Positions 24,276 through 32,989 of a stretch of DNA of 44,951 nucleotides are shown in pieces. The translations under genes were made by a program, and so were the position numbers. Where the stretch lies: contig DJZU01000003.1 in assembly GCA_002448715.1 (NCBI GenBank), positions 1 through 44,951 of the forward strand. The letters are read 5' to 3'. Source of the DNA: Candidatus Neomicrothrix sp. UBA6944 (GTDB lineage: Bacteria; Actinomycetota; Acidimicrobiia; Acidimicrobiales; Poriferisodalaceae). The notes beneath the pieces were generated by a model. The model did not search any database, had not been told where the DNA came from, and was given only the letters and a program-made list of their open reading frames with translations. Numbering within the stretch: position 1 is the first letter of the stretch; each line of letters opens with the position of its first letter.

Positions 24276-24719
24276 GTGGACGAAGTATTTGTAGGACAAT
24301 TCGAACACTCTTTGGATCCCAAAGGGCGAATCGTTCTACCTGCCTCTTTTCGAACGTCCTTCGAACAAAGTGGCTTTCTCATCAAAGGCCCAGAAGGATG
24401 CTTGGCTCTTTTAACCCCAGTGCGGTTCGAAGACATCGCGCGGACTATGGCCTCGCGTTCCGAAGAAGGGGATATACGTCATCGATCTGCGAAGAGATCT
24501 TTTGGTGCAGGTGCAGCGCGAGTTCTTCCCGACAAACAAGGTCGAATAGCGATTCCCGAAGACCTACGAGTTTTCGCTCATCTGCAACGCGAATGTGTGA
24601 TCGTCGGTGCGATAGACGAAGTCGAAATTTGGGACAGAGCCAAGTGGCAAGAGGTCACCCAAGTCGGAGATTCTTTGCTGGAGTCACCAGATGACTTTAT
24701 TGACGGTGATGCAACATGA
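24276..24719 (+). CDS. mraZ: Transcriptional regulator MraZ
   Basis: First gene of the dcw cluster. MraZ is an AbrB-fold DNA-binding protein that forms rings and represses its own operon. The 147-residue frame shows the two repeats, each with a D-x-K-G/Q-R-I core: GQFEHSLDPKGRIVLPASF (7-25) and RVLPDKQGRIAIPEDLR. GTG 24276 gives MDEVFVGQFEHSL, close to the usual MFLGxxxHSLDxKGR; the frame is open to 24132 but that extension has no homology or ribosome site. It overlaps rsmH by four bases (ATGA). Confidence 0.93.
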   Translation: MDEVFVGQFEHSLDPKGRIVLPASFRTSFEQSGFLIKGPEGCLALLTPVRFEDIARTMASRSEEGDIRHRSAKRSFGAGAARVLPDKQGRIAIPEDLRVFAHLQRECVIVGAIDEVEIWDRAKWQEVTQVGDSLLESPDDFIDGDAT

Positions 24720-25708
24720 CGGAGCAGACCGACGATCCAGGGTCTTTACGAATTGGCGAAGGTAAAGCTTTTCGGCCCTACAAGCACGTGCCGGTCATGC
24801 TGGGAGAGGTTCTGGAAGCATTTGAATCGCTGGAAGAAGGCCTTTTCGTTGATGCGACAGTCGGGGGTGGTGGCCATGCTCAGGCCCTACTCGAACAACG
24901 CCCAAATAGGTTCTTAATCGGACTGGACCGTGATCCGAATGCAGTGCAGGCAACGAAAGAACGCCTACACAACTTTGGTGAACGAATCAAAGTGGTACAA
25001 GCCAGGTTTGACCAAATTGCAAGAGTTCTTGATTCCGACGACAGAGAACTGACTGGCGCGCTTTTCGATCTTGGAGTGAGCAGCCACCAGCTCGATACTC
25101 CATACCGAGGCTTTTCGCATCGACACGACGCACCGTTGGATATGCGAATGGACCCGAATGAAGACCTCAACGCGTCGATAGTTGTGAATAGTTACACCGA
25201 AGACGAATTGGCTTGGCTACTGAGAACCAATGCAGACGAGAGGTTCGCTCGGCGGATAGCGAAGTCAATAGTCGCCCAGCGTCCCATCAGTTCAACAACG
25301 GAGTTGGCGGAATTGGTTCGCGAGTCGGTGCCGGCACCGGCGCGAAGAACAGGGAAACATCCGGCTCGGAGGACCTTTCAGGCGATCCGCATAGCCGTCA
25401 ACGATGAACTTGAACAAATCGAACTGGCCCTTAAGCAAACAATCGAGCGGCTGAGACCAGGAGGTCGAATAGTCGTTCTTTCTTACCACTCAGGAGAGGA
25501 CAAAATCGTGAAGCAAGTCTTGCGAGAAGCAGCTGACGGCGTATGTGAATGTCCGTCAACTTTGCCATGTATCTGCGACTCAGAACCCAACGTCAAGCTG
25601 TTACGAAGAAAAGTTGTTCGCCCAACCGCAGAGGAAATAGAAGCGAACCCGAGAGCTGCCAGTGCCCGTTTCAGAGCAGCTGAACGTCTTTCAGTTAGCG
25701 AGCTCTAA
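24716..25708 (+). CDS. rsmH: 16S rRNA (cytosine1402-N4)-methyltransferase RsmH
   Basis: S-adenosylmethionine-dependent methylation of C1402 in the ribosomal P site. The 330-residue protein has HVPVMLGEVLEAF, the SAM motif VDATVGGGGHA, LIGLDRDPNA, GALFDLGVSSHQLDTPYRGF, the inserted helical domain with RTFQAIRIAVNDEL, and the end motif LSYHSGEDKIVKQVLRE; SYHSxED is normally SFHSLED. Two Cys pairs (CECPSTLPCIC) near the C-terminus are usual in actinobacterial members. Coupled to mraZ by ATGA. Confidence 0.96.
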   Translation: MTEQTDDPGSLRIGEGKAFRPYKHVPVMLGEVLEAFESLEEGLFVDATVGGGGHAQALLEQRPNRFLIGLDRDPNAVQATKERLHNFGERIKVVQARFDQIARVLDSDDRELTGALFDLGVSSHQLDTPYRGFSHRHDAPLDMRMDPNEDLNASIVVNSYTEDELAWLLRTNADERFARRIAKSIVAQRPISSTTELAELVRESVPAPARRTGKHPARRTFQAIRIAVNDELEQIELALKQTIERLRPGGRIVVLSYHSGEDKIVKQVLREAADGVCECPSTLPCICDSEPNVKLLRRKVVRPTAEEIEANPRAASARFRAAERLSVSEL

Positions 25709-25713
25709 TTCCG

Positions 25714-26208
25714 ATGGCCGCTGCTGTCCTCAACGATCTTCCTATCGCACCCGATGTCATCGAGGTTGGTGGAAGCGCTCGTTTCGGTGTGCAACAGCAA
25801 AGCAGGTCGTTGGGTAGTCGCTTCGTTGGTATTACGACCGTCCTAGGAGTTATCACGCTCACCATCATCTTGGGACACGCACTCTTTAACGCCAGGCTCC
25901 AGACACAAGTGGTGGAAATAGATCGGCTGGACAAGCAAATAGCGCTGCAGGAAGAATCTGTGCGCGAATTGCGACTCAAATACGAGAACGCCGTAGCTCC
26001 ACTAAAGATTGAACGTTTGGCCTACGGCCAACTAGCTCTCCTTCCAGCGGAGTCAGCAACACAGATACGACTCCGATCCGAGCACATAGCGCTAAATAAA
26101 GACCCCGCGCTCGATGAAGTTGACCAGGGAGACGAAGCCCAAAGGTTCTCGATGGACCCGATATTGGCAGAGGCCCTGACGATTGACCCTCCTAGAAGCG
26201 CAAGATAA
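25714..26208 (+). CDS. ftsL: FtsL-like septum protein
   Basis: A 164-residue bitopic membrane protein in the normal ftsL position between rsmH and ftsI. A cytoplasmic N-terminus of about 36 residues is followed by one membrane helix (about 38-60, FVGITTVLGVITLTIILG) and a coiled coil (about 65-95, VVEIDRLDKQIALQEESVRELRLKYEN). FtsL with its partner FtsB activates FtsWI in the septum. Sequence conservation in this family is low; the assignment rests on topology and position. The acidic tail is longer than usual. Confidence 0.8.
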   Translation: MAAAVLNDLPIAPDVIEVGGSARFGVQQQSRSLGSRFVGITTVLGVITLTIILGHALFNARLQTQVVEIDRLDKQIALQEESVRELRLKYENAVAPLKIERLAYGQLALLPAESATQIRLRSEHIALNKDPALDEVDQGDEAQRFSMDPILAEALTIDPPRSAR

Positions 26209-26227
26209 GCGAAGGCCCTGGTAGTCA

Positions 26228-28006
26228 ATGAACGTCTTTACCGGAGCCCGGCAAGCAGAAGAAACTCGCAAGCAAACCGCAGCGCCGAAGACAACGTTTC
26301 ACTTCTCTGACCCTTGGGGTCGTGTCGGGTATCGCAGTAAAAGAGTTGGATGGCTCATGCTTATCGCCTTTGCGGCGCTGGGGGTCATTGCTGTTCGGCT
26401 TTTCATGGTCCAAATCGTCAACAGAGAACAATATCTCAGCGAGATTTCTCGCCATATAACGCGATCTTCGATCACCGGTGAACGAGGCAACATCCTTGCC
26501 CGAGATGGCTCGTTTCTGGCGACTACAGATTCAGCAACGACCATCGGGGCCAACCCGCACCTGATCATTAGTGCTCAGGCGACGGCCTTGGCGATTGCTC
26601 CAATCTTGAATATGCCCGCTCAAAACATTTACGAGTTGCTTTCCAAAGATCTGAATTATGTCCATCTGAAACGAGAAGTGCCTCCGAGCGTTGCTGACAG
26701 AATTCGCGAACTGGAATTGCCTGGAATCGAGTATCGAGACGAGCCAGACCGCGTCTATCCGAACGGGAACGAATTTGCTCGCAATCTCCTAGGTCAAGTT
26801 GATCGCGATGAGGAGCCCCTGAATGGCATTGAGTTGCAGTTCGCTGATTTGCTCGCAGGGCGGCCAGGAAGTCGGGTCGACTACGTAGCAGCCTTTGAGT
26901 CAGTGAAGCTACCGGGTGGGGACCTGGATTATGAACCACCTAAATCTGGATATGACATAGAGACCACAATTCACACCCCGGTCCAACGCTTAGTCGAAGA
27001 GGTCTTGAAGACCGCAGTCGTGACTAGTGGCGCGAATTGGGGAACGGCAATAGTCCTCGACGTATCCACAGCAGAAGTATTGGCTTTGGCCGACGTAGAT
27101 CATTTCAAAGAAAGTGGCCAAGCTCGGGTGGCTGGTGCAAGTAGTGCCTATGCCAAACAATTCGAACCGGGGTCGGTGGCAAAGACATTCACCATCGCAG
27201 CAGCCATAGAGGAAGGCCTCACTTGGCCTGACGAGGTTTTCAGTGTGCCTTACTTATACCAGTACTCCGACAAACCGTTTCGTGAGCCCTACGTCTATGA
27301 AGACCGACAACTCACAGTGACCCAAATCCTCTCTAAATCATCCAACATTGGGACCATCCAAATAGCCGAACGGCTCGGTCCTGATCAGATGTATCACTAC
27401 CTCAGAGCGTTTGGTCTCGGGCAATACTCATCGGGAGGCGGCGATAATCCGGCCTTTCCGCACGAAACTCGAGGCAAATTGAAACCGCCGCAAGAGTGGG
27501 AAGGGATTGATTTAGCCGCCATTTCCTTTGGTCAGGGAGTTTCGGTAACCGCAATCCAGATAGCTGCCGCGTACAACGCCATCGCAAATGATGGCAAATA
27601 CGTACCGTCTTCGTTAGTGCGGGGGTTTGTCACGCCGGAAGGCGCATCTCGTCAAATTGAAAGTCCGGTTAGTCAAGATGTGCTGAGCGCGACCACTGCG
27701 AAACAAATGCGCGCCATGCTGGAAAGCGTGGTCATCGAAGGAACGGGGAAGCGGGCAGCGGTAGACGGTTACGGAGTGGGAGGAAAAACCGGCACAGCGC
27801 AAAAGCCGCTAGTTGACCAGCGAGGCTATGGAGATAGCTACACGACGATCTTTGCAGGATTTGCTCCCGCAATAGAGCCCAAAGTGACAGTAGTTGTCGT
27901 CCTTGATGAACCTCTCGAATATAAAGCTGGCTTCACAGCAGCTCCGGTGTTTAGCGAGATAACGGCCAGAACTCTAGGCATTCTCGGAGTGCCTAAAACA
28001 AGGTAG
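26228..28006 (+). CDS. ftsI: Septal transpeptidase FtsI (class B penicillin-binding protein)
   Basis: A 592-residue class B PBP that cross-links septal peptidoglycan. A cytoplasmic N-terminus, one membrane anchor (about 39-62), a PBP dimer/pedestal domain starting ITGERGNILARDGSFLA and a transpeptidase domain follow in order. The three catalytic motifs are visible: GSVAK (the S-x-x-K serine), KSSN and GGKTGTAQ. No PASTA domain follows. It works with FtsW encoded downstream. The ATG at 26228 lies 19 bases after ftsL. Confidence 0.95.
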   Translation: MNVFTGARQAEETRKQTAAPKTTFHFSDPWGRVGYRSKRVGWLMLIAFAALGVIAVRLFMVQIVNREQYLSEISRHITRSSITGERGNILARDGSFLATTDSATTIGANPHLIISAQATALAIAPILNMPAQNIYELLSKDLNYVHLKREVPPSVADRIRELELPGIEYRDEPDRVYPNGNEFARNLLGQVDRDEEPLNGIELQFADLLAGRPGSRVDYVAAFESVKLPGGDLDYEPPKSGYDIETTIHTPVQRLVEEVLKTAVVTSGANWGTAIVLDVSTAEVLALADVDHFKESGQARVAGASSAYAKQFEPGSVAKTFTIAAAIEEGLTWPDEVFSVPYLYQYSDKPFREPYVYEDRQLTVTQILSKSSNIGTIQIAERLGPDQMYHYLRAFGLGQYSSGGGDNPAFPHETRGKLKPPQEWEGIDLAAISFGQGVSVTAIQIAAAYNAIANDGKYVPSSLVRGFVTPEGASRQIESPVSQDVLSATTAKQMRAMLESVVIEGTGKRAAVDGYGVGGKTGTAQKPLVDQRGYGDSYTTIFAGFAPAIEPKVTVVVVLDEPLEYKAGFTAAPVFSEITARTLGILGVPKTR

Positions 28007-29452
28007 ATGAGGATGCCGGGAACTTCTTTAGAGGAAATCATCAGTTCATGCCGAGGGGCGTCCCTCGCGAACCTTGATGATCCTGCAAACATTCTGCGAG
28101 TTACTGGCGTTACCCACGACAGTCGCAAAGTTACCCAAGGTGATCTATTCGCTTGTGTAACCGGAGTTAATGATGACGGTCACCAGTACGCGGACGAAGC
28201 GGTGCGAGGCGGGGCTCGTGCGTTGCTAGTGGAACGCAAGTTGGAAAATGTCGTCCCGCAAATAGTGGTGCCGAATGTCCGAGAGGCATTAGGGCCAGCT
28301 TCGTCCATTATTTATGGCGAGCCGTCGAAGAGTTTGAACGTCATAGGAGTCACGGGGACTGCAGGCAAAACCACAACGGTTCATGCCTTAGCTCAGACGT
28401 TAGAGGCGTGTGGTAAAGAGGCGGGTGTTATCGGCACGCTTAGTGGAATCCATACCACGCCCGAAGCACCTGATCTGCAGCGATCTCTGGCAGTTATGCG
28501 CGACAACAAAAAAGAGTGGGCCTGTCTCGAAGTCTCTTCCCATGCTCTTGAATTTGGTCGGGTTAAAGCAGTGAACTTCGCAGCAACGGTCTTCACGAAC
28601 CTCAGCCCAGAACACCTCGACTTTCATAAAGACATGGAGGCCTATTTCCAAGCGAAGCGCCGGCTATTTGACTCCGAAAGCCCTATTGCAGTTGTTTCAA
28701 CAAGTGACGCGTGGGGTAAACGTCTTGCTTCTGAACTCCAAGGAGCAGGACATCAAGGCCTAGTGATTGCTGACCCAGAATTGATCGAAAACCCGAAGCT
28801 CGAACCGAGCGGCTCATCCTTTGTTTGGCGAGGACAAGAAGTCAAATCCTCGTTTCTAGGCGGCTTCAATTTGATGAACCTGCTTGTAACGGCGGAGACG
28901 CTCAGGGCCCTGGGATGGCAGCAGGAAGCGATAGTGGACGGTTTACAACAAATCTCGCCTGTTAAAGGCAGGATGGAACCGGTCACAGTGCCAGATTCTG
29001 ACGTAGCAGTAATAGTGGACTATTCGCATAAACCTGAAGCTCTGAAAGAGGCTTTGCAATCAGTTCGAGGGCTCTGCGACCGCCGAATATGGGTTGTGTT
29101 CGGAGCCGGTGGTGATAGGGATCCATCGAAACGTCCGCTCATGGGTGAAATCGCTAGACAACTTGCTGATGAAATAGTTGTTACATCCGACAATCCCAGG
29201 TCTGAGGTTCCGATAGAGATCGCGAAAGAAATAGCGGCCGGGATTGCGATTGGTGCCACTCCGTATCGAATTGTGCTTGATCGCGCCGAAGCGATTCATG
29301 AAGCCATCGCAGAAGCTCTACCAGGTGACTTAGTGCTTGTTGCGGGTAAAGGGCATGAGAGCTATCAGATAATCGGTGGACAAACACTGCCCTTTGACGA
29401 CGTGTCGGTTAGTCAGGATGCTCTGACAAGGCGAAGAGAAAGCGGCGCCTAA
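28007..29452 (+). CDS. murE: UDP-MurNAc-tripeptide synthetase MurE
   Basis: Adds the third amino acid to UDP-MurNAc-L-Ala-D-Glu. The 481-residue Mur ligase has the N-terminal uridine-binding domain (VTHDSRKVTQGDLFACV), the ATP loop GVTGTAGKTTTVHAL, LEVSSHALEFGRV, FTNLSPEHLDFHKDMEAYF and the C-terminal VDYSHKPEAL. The substrate-choosing motif reads DNPRSEVP; DNPR is the meso-diaminopimelate signature (usual DNPRxEDP), so DAP-type peptidoglycan is expected, with the D replaced by V. ATG follows the ftsI TAG directly; an ATG two codons on is also possible. Confidence 0.95.
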   Translation: MRMPGTSLEEIISSCRGASLANLDDPANILRVTGVTHDSRKVTQGDLFACVTGVNDDGHQYADEAVRGGARALLVERKLENVVPQIVVPNVREALGPASSIIYGEPSKSLNVIGVTGTAGKTTTVHALAQTLEACGKEAGVIGTLSGIHTTPEAPDLQRSLAVMRDNKKEWACLEVSSHALEFGRVKAVNFAATVFTNLSPEHLDFHKDMEAYFQAKRRLFDSESPIAVVSTSDAWGKRLASELQGAGHQGLVIADPELIENPKLEPSGSSFVWRGQEVKSSFLGGFNLMNLLVTAETLRALGWQQEAIVDGLQQISPVKGRMEPVTVPDSDVAVIVDYSHKPEALKEALQSVRGLCDRRIWVVFGAGGDRDPSKRPLMGEIARQLADEIVVTSDNPRSEVPIEIAKEIAAGIAIGATPYRIVLDRAEAIHEAIAEALPGDLVLVAGKGHESYQIIGGQTLPFDDVSVSQDALTRRRESGA

Positions 29453-30510
29453 TGATCGCATTGCTAATTGCTGCAGGCGTGTCTATGGGTGTCAGCCTCA
29501 TCGGTACCCGCATTTTGGTTCCCTGGTTACGAAACCGCGGAGTAGGGCAACCAATTCGTTTAGATGGGCCTCAGGGTCATCTAACTAAAGCGGGAACGCC
29601 GACTATGGGTGGCGTTGCCATCGTCGCGGGCGCGGTCATCGGCTACATGGTCAGTCACATTCGTTCGGAAACGATTTTCACGCGGTCTGGTCTTGTTCTT
29701 ATTGCTGCGATAGTTGCCGCTAGTGGCGTCGGTTTAATCGATGACTGGATCAAGGTAAGCCGTGAACGGAACTTAGGGCTTAACAAGTCAGCAAAAATTG
29801 TTGGACTACTCGTTGTAGCTTGCGGTTTCGCCGTGATGTCCATGTATTGGGCGCAAACTAGCCCGGTCATTGCCTTGACTCGCGCTGACCTACCAGGTCT
29901 TTCCATAGGCAAGCTGGTGTGGGTTATTTGGGCTTCGATTTTGGTAATCGCAACTGCCAATGCGGTGAATTTGACCGATGGGCTTGATGGGCTAGCGGGA
30001 GGCTCCTCAGCCATCGGCTTTTCGGCATTCGTGATTATTGGCTATTGGATTTTCAGGCACCCTGAGAGCTACGACGTCACCCATGCATTGGATTTAGCCA
30101 TAGTTGCCGCGGCAATGACCGGCGCATGTATTGGCTTTCTGTGGTGGAACGCTCCGCCGGCACGAATCTTTATGGGCGACACTGGCTCATTGGCCATTGG
30201 AACTGCATTTGCAGGGTTAGCGTTGCTGCTCGAAACCCACCTTCTCCTGCCGGTTATCGGTGCGCTCTATGTTCTTGAGACTTTTTCGGTCATCTTGCAG
30301 GTCGCTAGTTACCGTCTATTTGGACGCCGGGTATTTCGAATGGCGCCGATACATCATCACTTCGAGTTGGCAGGTTGGCCAGAGACCACGGTTTTGATTC
30401 GAATGTGGATTATTAATGGCATCTTTGTTGCATTTGCCTTGGGTGCTTTCTATGCGGATTTCATTGGAATCGACTCGGCCGGCTTCGCACTCCGGATGTA
30501 TCTACCGTGA
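29452..30510 (+). CDS. mraY: Phospho-MurNAc-pentapeptide translocase MraY
   Basis: Integral membrane enzyme that moves phospho-MurNAc-pentapeptide to undecaprenyl phosphate, forming lipid I. The 352-residue protein has about ten membrane helices and the family motifs GTPTMGGVAIV, GLIDDWIKV (Asp pair), NAVNLTDGLDGLAGG, FLWWNAPPARIFMGDTGSLAIG and the HHHFELAGW loop. It begins at an ATG sharing one base with the murE stop (TAATG), directly after murE, where murF would normally come. It overlaps murD by four bases (GTGA). Confidence 0.96.
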   Translation: MIALLIAAGVSMGVSLIGTRILVPWLRNRGVGQPIRLDGPQGHLTKAGTPTMGGVAIVAGAVIGYMVSHIRSETIFTRSGLVLIAAIVAASGVGLIDDWIKVSRERNLGLNKSAKIVGLLVVACGFAVMSMYWAQTSPVIALTRADLPGLSIGKLVWVIWASILVIATANAVNLTDGLDGLAGGSSAIGFSAFVIIGYWIFRHPESYDVTHALDLAIVAAAMTGACIGFLWWNAPPARIFMGDTGSLAIGTAFAGLALLLETHLLLPVIGALYVLETFSVILQVASYRLFGRRVFRMAPIHHHFELAGWPETTVLIRMWIINGIFVAFALGAFYADFIGIDSAGFALRMYLP

Positions 30511-31853
30511 CAGAATTCGACTTATCCCGTGTCGCAGTTGGTGGGCTAGGGCTCACCGGTAGGGCATTGATTGAAGCCTTAATCGCTCGCGGTCACCACG
30601 TAGTCGTCACAGATGACCAACCTGAAGCCGTGATGAAAACGGCCAGCGAGCTAGCTGTCGAAATAGTGGATTCAACATCTGAAGCGGATCTGGCAGAACT
30701 TCTGAATCGAGTCGAGACGGTGGTGGCTAGCCCTGGAATTCCAAGGCATCACAAACTCTTACGTATGGCGGACGAGAAAGACATAGTCGTGTTAAGTGAG
30801 CTTGATGTCGGAGCTTTTTGGGATCAACGTCCGCGGGTGGCCGTGACCGGGACCAACGGAAAGACCACAGTCACGGAATTGACTGCAGGGATCCTTAACA
30901 ACTCTGAGGTACGAGCTGCTGCTGTTGGAAATACCGAGGTGTCCTTTGTGAAGGCCGTAACCGGACAGTACGACGACACTGAAGTTTTCGTCGTTGAGGC
31001 ATCCTCATTTGCATTAGACCGAGTTCAACACTTTCGAGCTCAGTCCGCTGCTTGGCTAAATTTGTCTCCTGATCACCTTGACTGGCATGGCGATTTTGAA
31101 TCCTATGCAACAGCGAAAGCGAAAGTTTTTCACAGTCAAACATCAAGTGACTTTGCAATAGTTCCCCACGAATTAGGATCCATCACTCCTTGGCTTCCAG
31201 AGCTCGAATCTCAACGAATCACCTTTGGGTTGTCTGCTGGAGACGTTCACTGCACCCGGTCGGAGCTCACGGCCCACGGGGAGAAGATCGTCGATATCTC
31301 AGATCTAGCGTTGTCGCGTCCGCACGATCTTTTGAATGCTTGTGCTGCAGTCGCATTGAGTTTGTCGATAGGAGCCTCGACCCATGGAGCTCAAGAGACT
31401 TTGTGCAACTTCGGAGGGTTGCCTCACCGCATGGAGTTAGTCACAACCAACAAAGGGATTCGATTTTTCAACGACAGTAAAGCAACTACACCCCACGCGA
31501 CCACGGCTGGGGTTAGCGGTTTGGATGCTGTCGTATTGATCGCCGGGGGTCGAAACAAGGGGCTTGACCTAAGTGAACTTGCTTCAGTGAAAGCCCAGGT
31601 TCGAGCAGTGGTGGCTATTGGTGACGCTAGTGAAGATGTAATTGAGGTCTTTGCCACGGATCTACCAGCGACCATCGCTGACTCTATGGAAGATGCAGTG
31701 TCTAGGGCGTTCGACTACGCAGTTCGCTTTGAGGCTGATGTAGTCCTTTCGCCAGCTTGCGCTTCATTCGATTGGTACAGCAACTATGTCGAACGCGGCG
31801 ATGACTTCAAACGCATTGTGAGTGAATTGGGTGAACGGGGACGCGCGACATGA
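30507..31853 (+). CDS. murD: UDP-MurNAc-alanine:D-glutamate ligase MurD
   Basis: Adds D-glutamate to UDP-MurNAc-L-alanine. 448 residues: a Rossmann-like UDP domain (GGLGLTGRALIEAL), ATP loop AVTGTNGKTTVTEL, the LNLSPDHLDWHGDFESYATAKAK region split by the metal-binding His, and the C-terminal FNDSKATTPHATTAGV and LSPACASFDWYSNYVERGDDF. GTG start overlaps mraY (GTGA) and the stop overlaps ftsW (ATGA). Confidence 0.96.
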   Translation: MTEFDLSRVAVGGLGLTGRALIEALIARGHHVVVTDDQPEAVMKTASELAVEIVDSTSEADLAELLNRVETVVASPGIPRHHKLLRMADEKDIVVLSELDVGAFWDQRPRVAVTGTNGKTTVTELTAGILNNSEVRAAAVGNTEVSFVKAVTGQYDDTEVFVVEASSFALDRVQHFRAQSAAWLNLSPDHLDWHGDFESYATAKAKVFHSQTSSDFAIVPHELGSITPWLPELESQRITFGLSAGDVHCTRSELTAHGEKIVDISDLALSRPHDLLNACAAVALSLSIGASTHGAQETLCNFGGLPHRMELVTTNKGIRFFNDSKATTPHATTAGVSGLDAVVLIAGGRNKGLDLSELASVKAQVRAVVAIGDASEDVIEVFATDLPATIADSMEDAVSRAFDYAVRFEADVVLSPACASFDWYSNYVERGDDFKRIVSELGERGRAT

Positions 31854-32989
31854 GCAGGGTTTTCTTCCCCGTATCGGCGACCGAGCCCTTAGACGCGAAT
31901 GCCACAAGGCCACCTTGGCGATACTTGGCGATGTTGGCTTCGGTGTTGTTGCTCATGCTTACGGGGACCGTTGCGGTGCTACTGGCGTCTACGCCGACTG
32001 CCATTGTCAAAAAAGGAGATGCCTTTGCGACCTTTGGCAAGCATGCCTCTTGGGTCACGATTGCCGTTCTAGCTCTTTTGTTTATTTTAAACCGTGACTA
32101 TCGAAGTTGGAGGCGATGGGCTCCTGCCCTCGTCGCAGTAGCAACGTTTGCATTGGTCCTGGTCCAATTCGTGGGTCGAACCAGTGGAGGTAGTAAAAGA
32201 TGGCTTGATTTCGGGCTCTTCAACGTTCAGCCTTCTGAATTAGCGAAGTTTGCTCTAGTTATTGGTGTCGCATCGTTCCTTGATCAACGGCGTTATTTTC
32301 TTGACCGTGTCGACAGAGTCACCGTACCCATCTCAATTTGGGTAGCGATTGTCTGTGGTCTTATTTACATTCAACGCGATTTGAGTACCGCCCTCATAAT
32401 CGGCATCATTGCGCTGGGGATGATGTGGGCGGCGGGCATTCCTGTCAAACATCTGATCCCGTTGATTGGTATCGGTCTCCTTCTAGGGGTTTTTCTCATT
32501 CTGAGCGAGTCTTATCGCCGCGCAAGAGTCGTAGCTTTCTTTAATCCCTCCGACGACATCGAAGGTTCGAGCTGGCAGGTCACGCAGGGATTACTCAGTC
32601 TGGCTCGAGGCGGATTTAATGGGACGGGCCTTGGAGGAGGCCATGCGGAGTGGGGATGGGTTCCGGCTGCCGACACTGACTTTGTTTTTGCAGTGGTGGG
32701 AGAACAGCTTGGCTTTATGGGTGCTCTACCTGTCGTTATTTTGCTCGGAACATTTATCGTCGCGGGGTTTCGGACAGCGCAAAATGCTCCCGACGTATTT
32801 GGGTCCCTCTTAGCAGCGGGCATATCCATCTGGTTCTTGGTTCAGATGGCTGTCAACCTCTTGGGAGTGTTGGGGTCGATTCCGATCACGGGGGTAACGC
32901 TCCCGTTCATCTCCTACGGCGGGACGTCGTTAATTCTTAACGCGATAGCAGCTGGGCTGTTGCTAAACATTGCGCGGCAATCAGTATGA
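31850..32989 (+). CDS. ftsW: Septal peptidoglycan glycosyltransferase FtsW
   Basis: SEDS-family polymerase that builds septal glycan strands together with FtsI. 379 residues, about ten membrane helices. Diagnostic segments: GRTSGGSKRWLDFGLFNVQPSELAKFALV, YIQRDLSTALIIG, WQVTQGLLSLARGGFNGTGLGGG, DTDFVFAVVGEQLGF with the catalytic-loop Asp, and GVTLPFISYGGTSLILN. FtsW rather than RodA on the basis of its place in the dcw cluster. Confidence 0.95.
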   Translation: MSRVFFPVSATEPLDANATRPPWRYLAMLASVLLLMLTGTVAVLLASTPTAIVKKGDAFATFGKHASWVTIAVLALLFILNRDYRSWRRWAPALVAVATFALVLVQFVGRTSGGSKRWLDFGLFNVQPSELAKFALVIGVASFLDQRRYFLDRVDRVTVPISIWVAIVCGLIYIQRDLSTALIIGIIALGMMWAAGIPVKHLIPLIGIGLLLGVFLILSESYRRARVVAFFNPSDDIEGSSWQVTQGLLSLARGGFNGTGLGGGHAEWGWVPAADTDFVFAVVGEQLGFMGALPVVILLGTFIVAGFRTAQNAPDVFGSLLAAGISIWFLVQMAVNLLGVLGSIPITGVTLPFISYGGTSLILNAIAAGLLLNIARQSV

